A program made the position numbers and the translations under genes. 64,000 nucleotides of DNA, taken from CAWCDJ01 sp963836015 (lineage in GTDB: Bacteria > Acidobacteriota > Terriglobia > Bryobacterales > Bryobacteraceae). Position 1 is the stretch's first letter. Every line of letters starts with the position of its first letter. The stretch covers positions 1,674,001 through 1,738,000 of the forward strand of contig CAWIIF010000004.1 in NCBI GenBank assembly GCA_963836015.1, written 5' to 3'. Shown piece after piece: positions 17,904 to 27,476 of this stretch. Below the pieces are notes generated by a model. The model was not told the DNA's origin and did no database searches. It saw only the letters and a program-made list of their open reading frames with translations.

Positions 17904-20900
17904 TCACAGAGGCGGATAAGAATCCTGGTATTCGGGAAGTGCAGGGCACGCCGCGCGTGCGGGTGCTTGGGACCATTCGCAGGGAGTGCCGGAGCCATCC
18001 GCCGAGCGGGCCGGAATACCTCGCCAGCATGTGGCTGGAGGAATCGATTCAGCTTTCATGACCAGGGAGAGGGCATCGAGCGTGGCTCCCTGGCCCACGG
18101 TGGCGTCATAGAGCACGACCGACCGTGAGCCGATATTGGCACCGGGGCCGATGCTAACCACAGACATTTTCATCACACGGTCCTCGAAGAGGTGGGTCTG
18201 GAGGGACGCGGCCCGGCCAATTGCGGCATCCTCGCCCACACGCAAGAGGTCGAACTCAGTGGTGAAGGTAGTCTCGCAGTAGACCCGCCTGCCCATGTGG
18301 ACGCCGAAAAGGCGCAGCACGGTCGCCAGCCAGGGAGTGCCGGTCACCAGCATGGCTAAAGCGGGCACGGTGAAGCTTTCGTAGAGTCCGGTGATCAGCT
18401 CGGAGTGCCGGACGAAGGGTGCCCAGAGAGGTTCGACGCGCGGACGATAGCGGCCCACGATCGCCCACTTGAGTGCCGCTACGAACAGAGTCACGGCGGC
18501 GGCGGCGGACAGATACAGCCCGGGCATCGCGAACATGACTACAGCCGGGGGATGTGCCGGCAAACGGATGGCGGCTATGGTGATCGCGGTCCCCAGCGTG
18601 TAAAAGAGGGAGGCGGGCATGACTACTCGAAAGAGCTCGACGAAAAGGCGGTATGCCACCAGGCGAACGGGCGGCTTGTAGGTCAGGCTTTCTGCAAAAT
18701 GTTGCGATGCCTGCCGGCGCGGCAGGAAGAAGGCCGGGGAACCGAGCCAAGAGGAGCCGGGCCGCAGGCCTTCGCGGGGCGCGACGGATTGCACTCCGAT
18801 CAGGCAGTTGTCGGGCAGGCGGCGGCCGCTCTGGATCACGGAGGCGTTGCCCAGGAACGTCCGGCCGCCCACTTCCGTGCGCGCCAGCGCCACCCAGCCG
18901 TTATGGAAGGTGGCCGCCCCGATAGATGCGATATCGGCCACAAAGGTCTCCGAACCAAGCGTGAGGAGGTCGGGGTCGATATGGGAGACGGTCGAGACTT
19001 CCGAACGCGGGCCGATGCTCGCGCCCAGGGCACGCAGCCAGGGGAGCGCGTAGAGAGTCGCATACAGCGTGTTGGTCGCCGTGAGGCTCAGCGACATCAA
19101 CTGGTCCGAAGTCCATTTTCGCCAGCCGAACCAGGAGCGCTGCGGGTAAATGCCGGGCCGGGCATTCGGCATCACAGCGCGTTTGGCCGCGAACACGACC
19201 AGGCACGTCGCGAGCACGAAGATCAGGCCGGCAAGGGGCGTGGCTGCAAGGGCAGCGTCGAACCCGCCGGTTTGGTCCGCCCACGCGACCAGCAGGAGGC
19301 CGGGTATAGCCAGTGCGAGCGGGAGAGCTTCGAGCAAGATGGCAGCGGTCACAAAGGCGGCCCAGAGCGCGGCGCTCATCCTCGCAGGGGCCTGACCGAG
19401 CGTCTCGATTTCGGCGAGCAGAGCGTCGGGGCTATTCGTGCGCTGCGCGGGCGAACCCGTCCAGGTCTCGAAATCGGGGATCCTTTGCCCGCTCGCAACC
19501 AGCGTTTGTTCGGCGATGCGCGCGCCCGGGCCGATCTCGGCGCCTGCCAGAACTACGGACTTGGCGCCGATGAACGCTCCGGCTCCGATGCGGATGGGGG
19601 CCATGCGCAGCCGGCCGCCTTCGATCGCAAAGGGCTGGATTTCCGCCTCATAGCCGATGCTGGCGCGCTCGCCTATTTCGATAAGGTCCGGGAGGTGCAG
19701 TTGAGCGGTGGCGATTTGGCACCCGGGCTTCACGCGTGCGCCCAGCAGGCGGGCGTAAAAGGGCATGAGCGGCGAGCTGGCAAGAAAGCGCAGCGGCGAA
19801 AGATCGAGGGCCTTGCGGACAATCCACCAGCGACAGAAGTACCACCCCCACAACTCGTGTTCACCCGGCTCGAAGCGACCGATCAGCGACCATTTCAGGG
19901 CCAGCGGGACGAGGAACGAGACCACCACTACGAGCACCGGCATCAGGAGGTCAAGCCCGGTGAATGTCAGGGCGCTCGAGCCGCGATGCGCGACCAGGAA
20001 AAGCGAGACCGGTGCGCCGAGGGCGGCCAGCAAGCCGTAGAGCAGCCCGAGTTGCACCAGGCCGGCGGTCCAGACGCGCCGGCTCGAATAACGCAGGGCA
20101 GGGCGGCGCGGGGTGGTTGGCGCTGCTTCCGTCCGCACAGCGACTCCGTCCGCGAGGGCGCGGATGGTGGGGCGGGCGTAAACATCCGCCACGCTGAGTC
20201 CGGCCATTTCAGGCTGTTCCCGCAAATGCGTGAGCAGTTGTGCCGCGAGCAGAGAATGGCCGCCCAGGTCCAGGAAGAAGTCAGAATCGACGGAGATGCG
20301 TTCCAGGCCGAAAAGGGCCTGCCAGGTGGCCGCGATCTTGTGCTCCAGGGGCGTGGCCGGTGGTTGATAGGCACCGGCCTGGAAGGCCACGCGCGGCAGC
20401 ACTGGCGCGGGCAGGGCGCGGCGGTCGGCCTTGCCGCTGGCCAGGGTAGGGATGGTGTCCAGCACTTCAATGTAGGCGGGTACCATGTAGGCGGGCAGGC
20501 GACGGCGCAGTTCCGCGCCCAGACGTTCCCGAACGGGTTGGAGAGGGGATAGCGCACGCAGTGTGATGTAGGCGGCAAGGTCTTGCGCGGGAGCGTCGGC
20601 CGGATAGGCAGCGACAAGCGCATTCTCCACTGACGGATCGTCGAGGAGGACGGATTCGACTTCCGCCAATTCGATACGATAACCGCGAATCTTGACCTGG
20701 CTGTCAATGCGGCCCAGAAATTCGATTTCGCCGTTCGGCGTCAATCGGCCCAAGTCCCCGGATCGGTAAAGGCGATGACCAGGCTCGAAGGGGTCTGGCA
20801 CGAATTTGGCCGCGGTGAGGTCGGAACGACGCACGTACCCTTGCGCTACCCCCGCCCCGCCGATGCAGATCTCACCGGTTCCACCGTGCGGAACGGGCTC

Positions 20901-21640
20901 GAGGGCCTCGTCGAGCAAGTAGATGCGGTAACCCGGCAGGGGCCGGCCGATTGTGACGGGACGGCCGGGCTCGAGCTCGCACCATGTGGCGGTGACGGTC
21001 GTTTCGGTGGGGCCGTAGGTGTTGAGCATGCGGCGCGCAGGCCTGCTCCAACGCTCCACGAGGTCGCGCGGGCAGGCTTCGCCGCCCACGATGAGCGTGT
21101 GGATGGAGGGGACGTCGCGGTCGAGCGTGGCGAGCAGCGTAGGCACGCAGCACAAGACACTAATCCTCTGCTCGACCAGGAATTCGGCGAGGGCCGGACC
21201 GAGCTTCCGGCCATCGATGGGGCCCGCGACGAGGGTGGCGCCAGCGATGAAGGTGGGCCAGATCTCTTCGATGGAGAAATCGAAGGCGAGAGTCATTCCC
21301 TGGTAGACCCGGTCGTGACGTCGGACATCGTAGATGGGGGTGCACACCGAGAGGAAGTGGCAGATGTTGGCGTGCGTGACCGCCACGCCCTTGGGCCGGC
21401 CGGTGGTTCCGGACGTATAGATGATATATGCGAGTCGCCCTCATCCGGCAGCGCCAGGCGCGTGGAGGGCATCGCGCTCAAAGCGGCAATCTCACGGTCG
21501 AGGGACAAGACCGGGCAGGGAAGGCTGGGAAGGGCGGACGCAAGGTCTGAAGTGGTCAGGACAACGGCCACGCCGGCGTCGTCAGCCATAAATGCCAGCC
21601 GGTCGGTGGGATACGTCGGGTTCAGCGGAACGAAAGAGAG
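17904..21640 (-). pseudogene. Pls/PosA-type single-module synthetase, 5'-truncated and frameshifted
   Basis: Reading right to left: part of an adenylation domain (FVPLNPTYPTDRLAFM near 21600; YTSGTTGRPKG near 21400; NTYGPTETT; IRGYRIELAEVE), a carrier domain with the phosphopantetheine Ser in LGGHSLLAAQ, then alternating membrane helices and left-handed beta-helix hexapeptide blocks (IRIGAGAFIGAKSVVLAGAE and similar). This is the layout of the Pls/PosA family (poly-lysine synthetase type), where the membrane C-terminal domains link amino acids. A one-base deletion near 21434 separates LPDEGD from LAYIIYTSG. The A-domain sequence before FVPLNP is missing where the AIPR relic begins, so the gene is probably dead unless the deletion is a sequencing error and the 5' end lies elsewhere. 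Confidence 0.8.
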
Positions 21641-21652
21641 TACAATTACGCG

Positions 21653-21969
21653 ATGACCGTGATCCCCGCTGAAGCACTTCGGTTCGTTTACGACAAGTAC
21701 GGGGCGCGACTACTCGAAGCTAATGTCCGATCCTTCTTAAGTGCGACGGGCAAAGTTCAACAAGGGCATTCGCGACACTCTCAAAGATTCGCCGGAACGA
21801 TTTATGGCGTACAACAACGGCATCGTGGTCGTCGCTGACGACATTCACCTCGGAACCACCAGCGACGGCGGACCGGGCATCAGGTGGCTGAAGGGGATGC
21901 AGATCGTCATTGGCGGACAGACTACGGCATCGATCTACTTCACCAAGAAAAAGATGCCGGAGGTCGATT
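21653..21969 (+). pseudogene. AIPR-family abortive infection protein, middle fragment 5' of the IS
   Basis: The translation has the AIPR core pattern: FVYDKYGARLLEANVRSFL, then NKGIRDTLKDSPERFMAYNN, then QIVIGGQTTASIY. About 200 N-terminal residues expected for this family are absent; the fragment starts at the border with the truncated synthetase. An extra C at about 21758 shifts the frame between ATGKV and NKGI. The IS begins in the middle of codon 21969. AIPR proteins (PF10592) are phage-resistance proteins of the abortive-infection type. With three lesions this copy is non-functional. Confidence 0.75.
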
Positions 21970-22045
21970 TGGACTTGTCCCCAATTTTGAGACAAACGGT
22001 TAAGACTCAATTAATCAAAATTTGCATTGAATGGAGAATTGAGTC

Positions 22046-22390
22046 ATGGGATTGTCTCGCAGGCAGTTCACAAAAGAGTTCAAGCTGGCCGCCGTGCGGC
22101 GGCTGGAATCAGGGGTTTCGATCGGCGAAGCCGCCCGCGCATTGGAGGTAAACCCCAACGTGCTGCACCGTTGGCGGCGTGAATTCCGCCAGGGGACGGG
22201 CAACGCCTTCCCCGGCAACGGCAAGCAGCGCTGGTCCGAGGGGCGGATCGCCGAACTGGAGCGGAAGGTCGGTCAGCAGACCCTGGAGATCGATTTTTTG
22301 AAAGGGTGCTTGCAGCGCATCGAGGAACAGCGGATGCTGCAGGCATTGACTGGAAATCCGCGGTCTGCCGGGAAATCCAAGAAGAAGTGA
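22046..22390 (+). CDS. IS3-family transposase OrfA, copy 1
   Basis: This 114-residue protein has the N-terminal helix-turn-helix of IS3 OrfA (FTKEFKLAAVRRLESG, IGEAARALEVNPNVLHRWRR) and a leucine-zipper-like helix, ERKVGQQTLEIDFLKGCLQ. It binds the IS ends and is normally joined to OrfB by a -1 ribosomal slip. A T-TTT-TTG run at about 22293 lies where the -1 frame opens into OrfB and is a plausible slip site (inference). The translation is identical to copy 2. Confidence 0.92.
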   Translation: MGLSRRQFTKEFKLAAVRRLESGVSIGEAARALEVNPNVLHRWRREFRQGTGNAFPGNGKQRWSEGRIAELERKVGQQTLEIDFLKGCLQRIEEQRMLQALTGNPRSAGKSKKK

Positions 22391-23268
22391 ATGCCCATCG
22401 TGGTCTGAGCATTCAACGCATGACGGAACTGGGGCGGGTAACCCGCTCCAGTTTCTACCGCTCCCAGGAGGAGAAGCCGGCGAAACCGGATGCCGACATG
22501 GACTTGCGGGATGCCATCCATCGCATCGCGTTGGAATGGCCCTGCTACGGACGGCCGCGCATCACCCAGGAACTGCGTAATCAGGGATGGCAGGTCAACC
22601 CCAAACGGGTTTACCGCCTGATGCGCGAAGACAATCTGCTCTGTTTGCGGAAGCGCAAGTTCGTCATCACCACCGATTCCAACCACAGCCGCAAAATCTA
22701 TTCGAACCTGGCCGGTAAGGTGGCGCTCACCGGAGTGAACCAGCTCTGGGTGGCGGATATCACCTATGTCCGACTGGGCGAGGAGTTCATTTTCGTCGCC
22801 GTGATTCTGGACGCCTATTCTCGCCGGGTCATCGGCTGGGCGCTGGACTGGAACATGGAAGACGAGTTGACGCTGACGGCGCTACGGATGGCGCTGGCGG
22901 AACGCGGGGCGGCGCCGGGGCTGATTCATCATTCGGATCGCGGATCGCAGTACGCCAGCAACGATTACACCGGACTGTTGCAGGAAAACGGCATCGCCAT
23001 CAGTATGTCGCGCAAAGGCAATCCGTGGGACAACGCCTTTTGCGAGTCGTTCATGAAGACTCTGAAATACGAAGAAGTGCTGCGCAATGAATACCGAGAC
23101 CTCGCCGAGGCCAAGCGTTCCATCGGACGCTTTCTCGAAAAGGTCTACAACGAAAAACGGCTGCACTCGGCTCTCGGTTATCTCTCACCGGCCAAGTTCG
23201 AAAGTTCGCTGCCACCCATGCAACGGCAAAAAAGTGAGGGCCCTCAGGATGCGTTTTTTCAGGCATGA
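22306..23268 (+). CDS. IS3-family transposase OrfB (DDE integrase), copy 1
   Basis: The rve catalytic core shows all three acidic residues: Asp in WVADITYV, Asp in HHSDRGSQYAS and Glu in WDNAFCESFMKTLK. An HTH_21-type segment precedes it (YGRPRITQELRNQGWQVNPKRVYRLM). It overlaps OrfA by 85 bp in the -1 frame, so it is probably made as an OrfAB fusion rather than from the GTG at 22306. It appears intact, so this IS may still be active. Confidence 0.92.
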   Translation: MLAAHRGTADAAGIDWKSAVCREIQEEVNAHRGLSIQRMTELGRVTRSSFYRSQEEKPAKPDADMDLRDAIHRIALEWPCYGRPRITQELRNQGWQVNPKRVYRLMREDNLLCLRKRKFVITTDSNHSRKIYSNLAGKVALTGVNQLWVADITYVRLGEEFIFVAVILDAYSRRVIGWALDWNMEDELTLTALRMALAERGAAPGLIHHSDRGSQYASNDYTGLLQENGIAISMSRKGNPWDNAFCESFMKTLKYEEVLRNEYRDLAEAKRSIGRFLEKVYNEKRLHSALGYLSPAKFESSLPPMQRQKSEGPQDAFFQA

Positions 23269-23557
23269 CGGAATCTATCGGTCCGATGTGTCCTCACATC
23301 TTTTTACCCCTGGGTCGTGTCCCGCTTTCCGGTCGGGCCGCTGCCAGGGTATAGAGCAAGCCGGAAAGCACATGCTCTTCCCATCGTCCGCGATGAGTTC
23401 CGGCCGGCTATTCCTCAATCGGGTTGCTCGCCAGCATTGCCCGTCTCCGCTTCACCGGCGATTCCAGAATAAACTCTGGTCTTCCCGCGCCCCAACGATT
23501 TATCATTGAACGGCAGGTGTGTCTTAACTGGTTGTGTCAGCCGAGGGGGCAAGCGCA

Positions 23558-24363
23558 ATTTGGCGCGCGTGCACGTCCCAGCGAAAATAATCGTGCTCCG
23601 AAACGACGAGATCGACGAGGACGGACTCATCGCGGACATCTCCCGGTACGCCAACAGTCAAAACAGCGTAAAGCTATCCGACCTCTCCGCAAACAAGCCG
23701 TTCCACGTTCAGATCGAACAGCTGGCGCTCTCAACGTACTGTCCCGACGGGATTGGCCGGTGGTTCTACGAACGCGCGGCAGGCAGCTACAACACAATGC
23801 TCGCCCGCGAAGGCACCACGCCCGCGCGGCTGCGACAACTCCGGGACGCGATACCCACCAGCCGCAAGATCACGAAAACGGACCTTGCCAAGTTCCTCAA
23901 TGCCTGGGCCCAAAAACCGGATGCAGTCAGCGTCGGATCACAGAAGAACTTCGAAAGGTTTATGGCGGACCTCGGTCAGGACAACCCGCCGCTGCCAGAC
24001 GTGCAATGGTATAAGCAACTGATCTCCAAGGCCATAATTTTTTAAACGCGCACTAGCATCATCCGGCTCCGGTTCCAGGCCTTCCAGGCCAACATTACCA
24101 CCTACGTTGTGTCGCTCGTAGCAAATCGTCTCGGGCCGGAACTCGATCTTGACAAGGTTTGGCAGCGACAGGACATCTCTCCGGAACTCAAGCAGCAAAT
24201 CACCGAATGGGCGGGTGAAGTGAACCACGTTCTTCACCAGACCGCAGCTGGCAGGATGGTGTCCGAATGGGCGAAGAAGCCTGAGTGTTGGGAATCGGTT
24301 CGGGAGGCGACGTATTCTGATCCACTTGAAGGTATTCCTGAACGACGAGGCCAGCTCGCCTGA
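23558..24363 (+). pseudogene. AIPR-family protein, C-terminal fragment 3' of the IS
   Basis: Joining base 21969 to base 23561 (one ATT removed) reads MPEVDLARVHVPAKIIVL in frame, proving this is the continuation of the 21653 fragment. The AIPR pattern goes on: ISRYANSQNSVKLSDLSANK, WFYERAAGSYN, WYKQLISKAIIF. A TAA at 24043, just after a run of six T, ends the frame; the expected tail FQAFQANITTYVVSLVANR then follows in the same frame to 24363. A slip in the T run plus a small deletion would explain this. Confidence 0.75.
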
Positions 24364-24822
24364 CGATTACCGGCACCGGGAGCGCCGTCCGTTTCTCGCG
24401 CCGGGCGAGGAAACGGAGAGTATCGGTCAGTCAGTTTGATCCCGCGGAGGGCGCGCCGCCGCGTTGGACGGGGCCGTCAACAAACGGAACCTGTCAACCG
24501 GAGAAAGCCGAGAGTCAGCATGAGGAATTCTGCCCCCGCGGAATGAACCTGACGGTTGAACGCGCACTCCTGCGACGCCCGGTCCAAAACCGGAGAGGTC
24601 GGCTGGGGCAACTATCTTTGAAATGTTTGGGATAACGCGCGTCCAGGCACACGCTGCGGTCAACGAAATCGGCGGCGGGAGTTGATACTGCGGGACGGTG
24701 GCTCCCCAAAAACATTGGAATAAAACCCTCTCGCATATTTCCAAGGTATTGAAAACAAATGGCGAACTGGTGGCGATACCACGCGATAGTTGAAACCCAA
24801 GTTGACAGCGCCAGATGGCTAT
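24364..24822. other. Gene-poor stretch between AIPR relic and hipA operator
   Basis: About 460 bp with only short frames. The longest is a 105-residue minus-strand frame (24427-24744) rich in Pro/Arg/Ser with no domain, and I do not call it. Base composition drops slightly towards the right, where the hipA regulatory region begins. I see no RNA gene. Confidence 0.5.
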
Positions 24823-24849
24823 CTTTCCCGTACCTGAGGTACGGGAAAG
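24823..24849. promoter_or_regulatory. Palindromic operator 1 upstream of hipA-like gene
   Basis: A perfect inverted repeat: CTTTCCCGTACCT, one central G, then AGGTACGGGAAAG. The 13-bp arms make this far stronger than chance. It has no T tract and lies about 71 bp upstream of the hipA-like start, so an operator for autoregulation is more likely than a terminator. Confidence 0.7.
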
Positions 24850-24860
24850 TTGGAGTTTTG

Positions 24861-24890
24861 TTGAAAACGGTCGGCCGCGAATGCTAACTT
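24861..24890 (+). promoter_or_regulatory. Possible promoter between the two hipA operators
   Basis: TTGAAA (24861-24866) and TAACTT (24885-24890) are separated by 18 bp. The -35 is good and the -10 poor. The position, between two copies of the same palindrome, would let a bound repressor block it. Tentative. Confidence 0.35.
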
Positions 24891-24893
24891 AGT

Positions 24894-24908
24894 CGTACCT
24901 GAAGTACG
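24894..24908. promoter_or_regulatory. Operator 2 upstream of hipA-like gene
   Basis: CGTACCTGAAGTACG repeats the core of operator 1 (CGTACCTGAGGTACG) with one base changed. Its centre is 65 bp from that of operator 1, roughly six helical turns, and it ends 11 bp before the ATG, so binding here would cover the transcription start or ribosome binding site. Confidence 0.65.
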
Positions 24909-24919
24909 GAAAGATTAGC

Positions 24920-26758
24920 ATGGCGCTACACCTCGTTGGCGAAACGATCGACAAAACCCGCAGCCACTACCGGGCCGAGACCGGGAAACTCATACAGCTC
25001 ATGCGCGGCATCTACGTCGATGCCGACGACGACATCGAAGTCACCGTCCTCCGGCACGCCGTCCGTATCGCCAAATATCTGTACCCCCAAGCTTACCTGT
25101 CGGCCGCGAGCGCCGTCCTGCTCGGGCCAACCCCGGACGGACGCCTCTTCCTGAGCGCCAGGCGCAAGCAACGCACCCGCATTCGTACACTGGAGATCAT
25201 CCAGAACGAGGCCCCCGCGCATCCATCCGTCGGCGAGGGCGTCATCGACGACGGCATGGGCGAGTTCCGGATAGCTGTTTCATCAATCCGTCAGCGCTTC
25301 CTTGAGGCATTCCGTCTGCGCAGTGAGCACGCGGCATCGATCAACGACGACATGCGGGTCTCGATTGCTGCGCGCCTGATCGAGGAATATGGCTCGGCGC
25401 AGGGCGCGGCCGATGCGGTCTGGGCACTGGCGCGCGAAAACGAGTGGTATCGCGAGGGGGAGGCGGCGGAGCGCTACCTCCTGCGACGGCCGAGCGCTGC
25501 GCCCGCAAAGAACGAGGCGGCCCTGGATCTGATCGTCGCCTGGCACGGCGTGCCTCTGGGGCGCCTGATTCACGATGGGTTCGAGTGGCGCTGGAGGCCG
25601 GCCGAGGGCGAGGGACCGCCGCTCATTCGGCAGACAACGCCCGGCAGGCTGCCCCCGTTCATCGTCTCGCTGCTGCCGGAAGGCTGGCTGGAGCAGGTTC
25701 TCCAGGACAAGGACGAGCGCGCGCTGCTGCGGTCCGGGAAGCGCTACACGTCCAATATCACGATTGTGGAACAGGAGGCGGAACTCAGGCAGCTACCGCA
25801 GGACGTCCTCCTGAGGCCGCTGGCCGGTTATACCAAAGGCGGCGTCTTTACCGGTGCTTACGAAGGACCCGGCCGGGGCGAAATCGAGAAGAACTTCGAG
25901 CGCACCCTCGCGCAGATTTACGCGCGCGCGGATACGCCGCGCCTCTCGGGCGTGCAGATCAAGGCGCCCATGTGCCTCGATGAAAAGGGCGTTCTCTCGC
26001 CCGCGACCGGAAAGCCGTTCACCCATATCCTCAAACCCGCCGGCACCAGCGGCTATGATGCACTGCCGGTTGTGGAGTGGATGGCGATGGAACTCGGCCG
26101 GGCGGCCGGCTTCGAAGCGCCGGCGACCGCGCTTGTCGCCATGCCGGACAGGATGCCGCCGGCGCTCCTTGTTGAGCGCTTCGATATTCGCGAGAGCAAT
26201 GACGACACGCGGTTCCTGGCGATGGAAGACATGTGCTCCGTTCTGGATCTGCCGACGAGCGCGAAGTACGACGGCACCATGGAGCGCGTCGCGCGCGCCG
26301 TCCGCCCGCTGTCCACGGCCCCCGACGAGGATCTGCTCATCATCGTGAAGCGCGCTGTCTTCGCCTGGCTAATCGCCGACGGGGACATGCATCTCAAGAA
26401 CATGGCGCTGCTCAAGACCGCCGAGCCGGGCGACAGGCAGTTCCGCACCGTGCGGCTGGCGCCGCTTTACGATGCCGTGACGACACGTGTCTTCCCGAAG
26501 CTGAAACATGACCGCCTCGCGCTGAAGCTCAACGGCAAGGATGATAACCTCCGTCGCGCTGACTTCCAGGCATTGGCGACGACCGCTGGTCTGCGTGCCG
26601 GCGACGCGGAAGGCGCTGTGGATGAGGTTGTGCAGCGGTTGCGCGGAGCGCTCGACGGGATCGCTGTACCGAAGGCGATTCAGCTGAGCGATGAAACGCG
26701 GCAGATGACAATGGAGGTGCTGGACCTCTGCCGCCGGCGGATCGAAGGCATGGCATAA
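24920..26758 (+). CDS. AbiEi-like N-terminal domain fused to HipA-family kinase
   Basis: The 612-residue protein is longer than ordinary HipA (about 440). Residues 1-185 resemble AbiEi-type antitoxin/regulator domains (LMRGIYVDADDD, YLYPQAYLSAASAVLLG, RTLEII). The rest is HipA: an N-lobe start (LIVAWHGVPLGRLIHDG), LLPEGWLEQVL, a P-loop-like LSGVQIKAPM, HILKPAGTSGYDALPVVEWM, a catalytic loop IADGDMHLKN (Asp489) and LAPLYDA. HipA kinases phosphorylate translation factors or tRNA synthetases to arrest growth. No hipB lies upstream; the fused domain and the two palindromes suggest the protein regulates its own promoter. A type II/IV hybrid toxin-antitoxin is inferred. Confidence 0.75.
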   Translation: MALHLVGETIDKTRSHYRAETGKLIQLMRGIYVDADDDIEVTVLRHAVRIAKYLYPQAYLSAASAVLLGPTPDGRLFLSARRKQRTRIRTLEIIQNEAPAHPSVGEGVIDDGMGEFRIAVSSIRQRFLEAFRLRSEHAASINDDMRVSIAARLIEEYGSAQGAADAVWALARENEWYREGEAAERYLLRRPSAAPAKNEAALDLIVAWHGVPLGRLIHDGFEWRWRPAEGEGPPLIRQTTPGRLPPFIVSLLPEGWLEQVLQDKDERALLRSGKRYTSNITIVEQEAELRQLPQDVLLRPLAGYTKGGVFTGAYEGPGRGEIEKNFERTLAQIYARADTPRLSGVQIKAPMCLDEKGVLSPATGKPFTHILKPAGTSGYDALPVVEWMAMELGRAAGFEAPATALVAMPDRMPPALLVERFDIRESNDDTRFLAMEDMCSVLDLPTSAKYDGTMERVARAVRPLSTAPDEDLLIIVKRAVFAWLIADGDMHLKNMALLKTAEPGDRQFRTVRLAPLYDAVTTRVFPKLKHDRLALKLNGKDDNLRRADFQALATTAGLRAGDAEGAVDEVVQRLRGALDGIAVPKAIQLSDETRQMTMEVLDLCRRRIEGMA

Positions 26759-26961
26759 ACAGTGTCTCTCGCGCCCCTCGACCTGGTGTCTGCTGATACC
26801 TCGTACCGCGTGACCTTCACAACTTTTGCGTTGCGCGTGTCCTTTTTCGAGGCGATCCCCCTCGACAAGCTCATCCGCGGCGGCGGGCGATGATCCTCGC
26901 CCGACGTCGAGGGCGTGCGCGCGAGTTTAGCCGAGCAGGGGGCGCGGCGCGTCGGGAAGGA
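26759..26961. other. Intergenic, no supported gene
   Basis: About 200 bp after the hipA-like stop. Short frames exist on both strands but none has a start with a ribosome binding site or a recognisable domain. The stretch separates the kinase gene from a DUF2924 remnant and probably contains a recombination scar. Confidence 0.4.
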
Positions 26962-27126
26962 TTACGAGGTCGAGCCGGTCGCGGTGACCTCCTGGGCGAT
27001 GGCGCTCAAGGACGTGAACACCCGCCCGTCGTACTCGAATCCGGAGTCGAGCACTTTCACGACGAGCGTCTGCCCCTTGTAAGGGCGCGCCACAAGGCTG
27101 CCCGGCAGCGGCAATCGCGGATCGCG
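26962..27126 (-). pseudogene. DUF2924 C-terminal remnant
   Basis: The minus-strand translation DPRLPLPGSLVARPYKGQ...VVKVLDSGFEYDGRVFTSLSA...AQEVT matches, residue by residue with few changes, the C-terminal part of the intact DUF2924 gene at 43413-43949. The match stops at both ends and no recombinase follows. This is a relic of a second DUF2924/recombinase module, or of an earlier element arrival. Confidence 0.75.
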
Positions 27127-27476
27127 GTGAGCGTAGGGGCTGCGGAGCCAGGATCCCAAATAACGGTAGCAGCGCGACCCTGCACGTGTGGATCCGACTG
27201 GCGTAGCGGCATTCTGGAATGAATCGGTTACCGCGCCGCTGAGGCGGTGTGTAAAGCGTTCCAACAATCATCGGGTTCGGCTTGGGCGTTGGTTCACTAC
27301 CCACTACCTAGGGCAGTACGTTCCTGGCGCTGTTTCCCCACATCACGCTGCGAGGCTACGCCCTTGCGGCAAAGAGCAACAGCAGGACGCAATACAGGAC
27401 GCAATACTTGCATGCGGCAGCGGGTCTTTCGGACCGTGGTATCGTATATTTTTCAATCGCATTGCCGGAGCAGACT
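27127..27476. other. Intergenic, no supported gene
   Basis: About 350 bp between the DUF2924 remnant and the small Pro/Gly-rich frame. Overlapping plus-strand frames (for example 27188-27484) are basic and lack domains. The 3' portion carries an AT-rich patch (GTATATTTTTCAATCG near 27444) that could hold the promoter of the next gene. Confidence 0.4.

Larger units (their letters stand above)
21970..23557 (+). mobile_element. IS3-family insertion sequence, copy 1 (1,588 bp)
   Basis: Boundaries come from comparison with copy 2 at 45701-47288. The ends are TGGACTTGTCCCC on the left and the complement of TGCGCTTGCCCCC on the right; the terminal inverted repeats match at 26 of 37 positions (21970-22006 and 23521-23557) and finish in TG...CA. 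A 3-bp target duplication, ATT, flanks it (21967-21969 and 23558-23560). It carries overlapping orfA and orfB. About 290 bp after orfB are non-coding, which makes it longer than most IS3 elements. It sits inside the AIPR gene. Confidence 0.95.

Noticed and set aside
24427..24744. 105-residue minus-strand gene before hipA
   Set aside because: Composition is Pro/Ser/Arg-rich, there is no domain and no ribosome binding site, and nothing supports coding.
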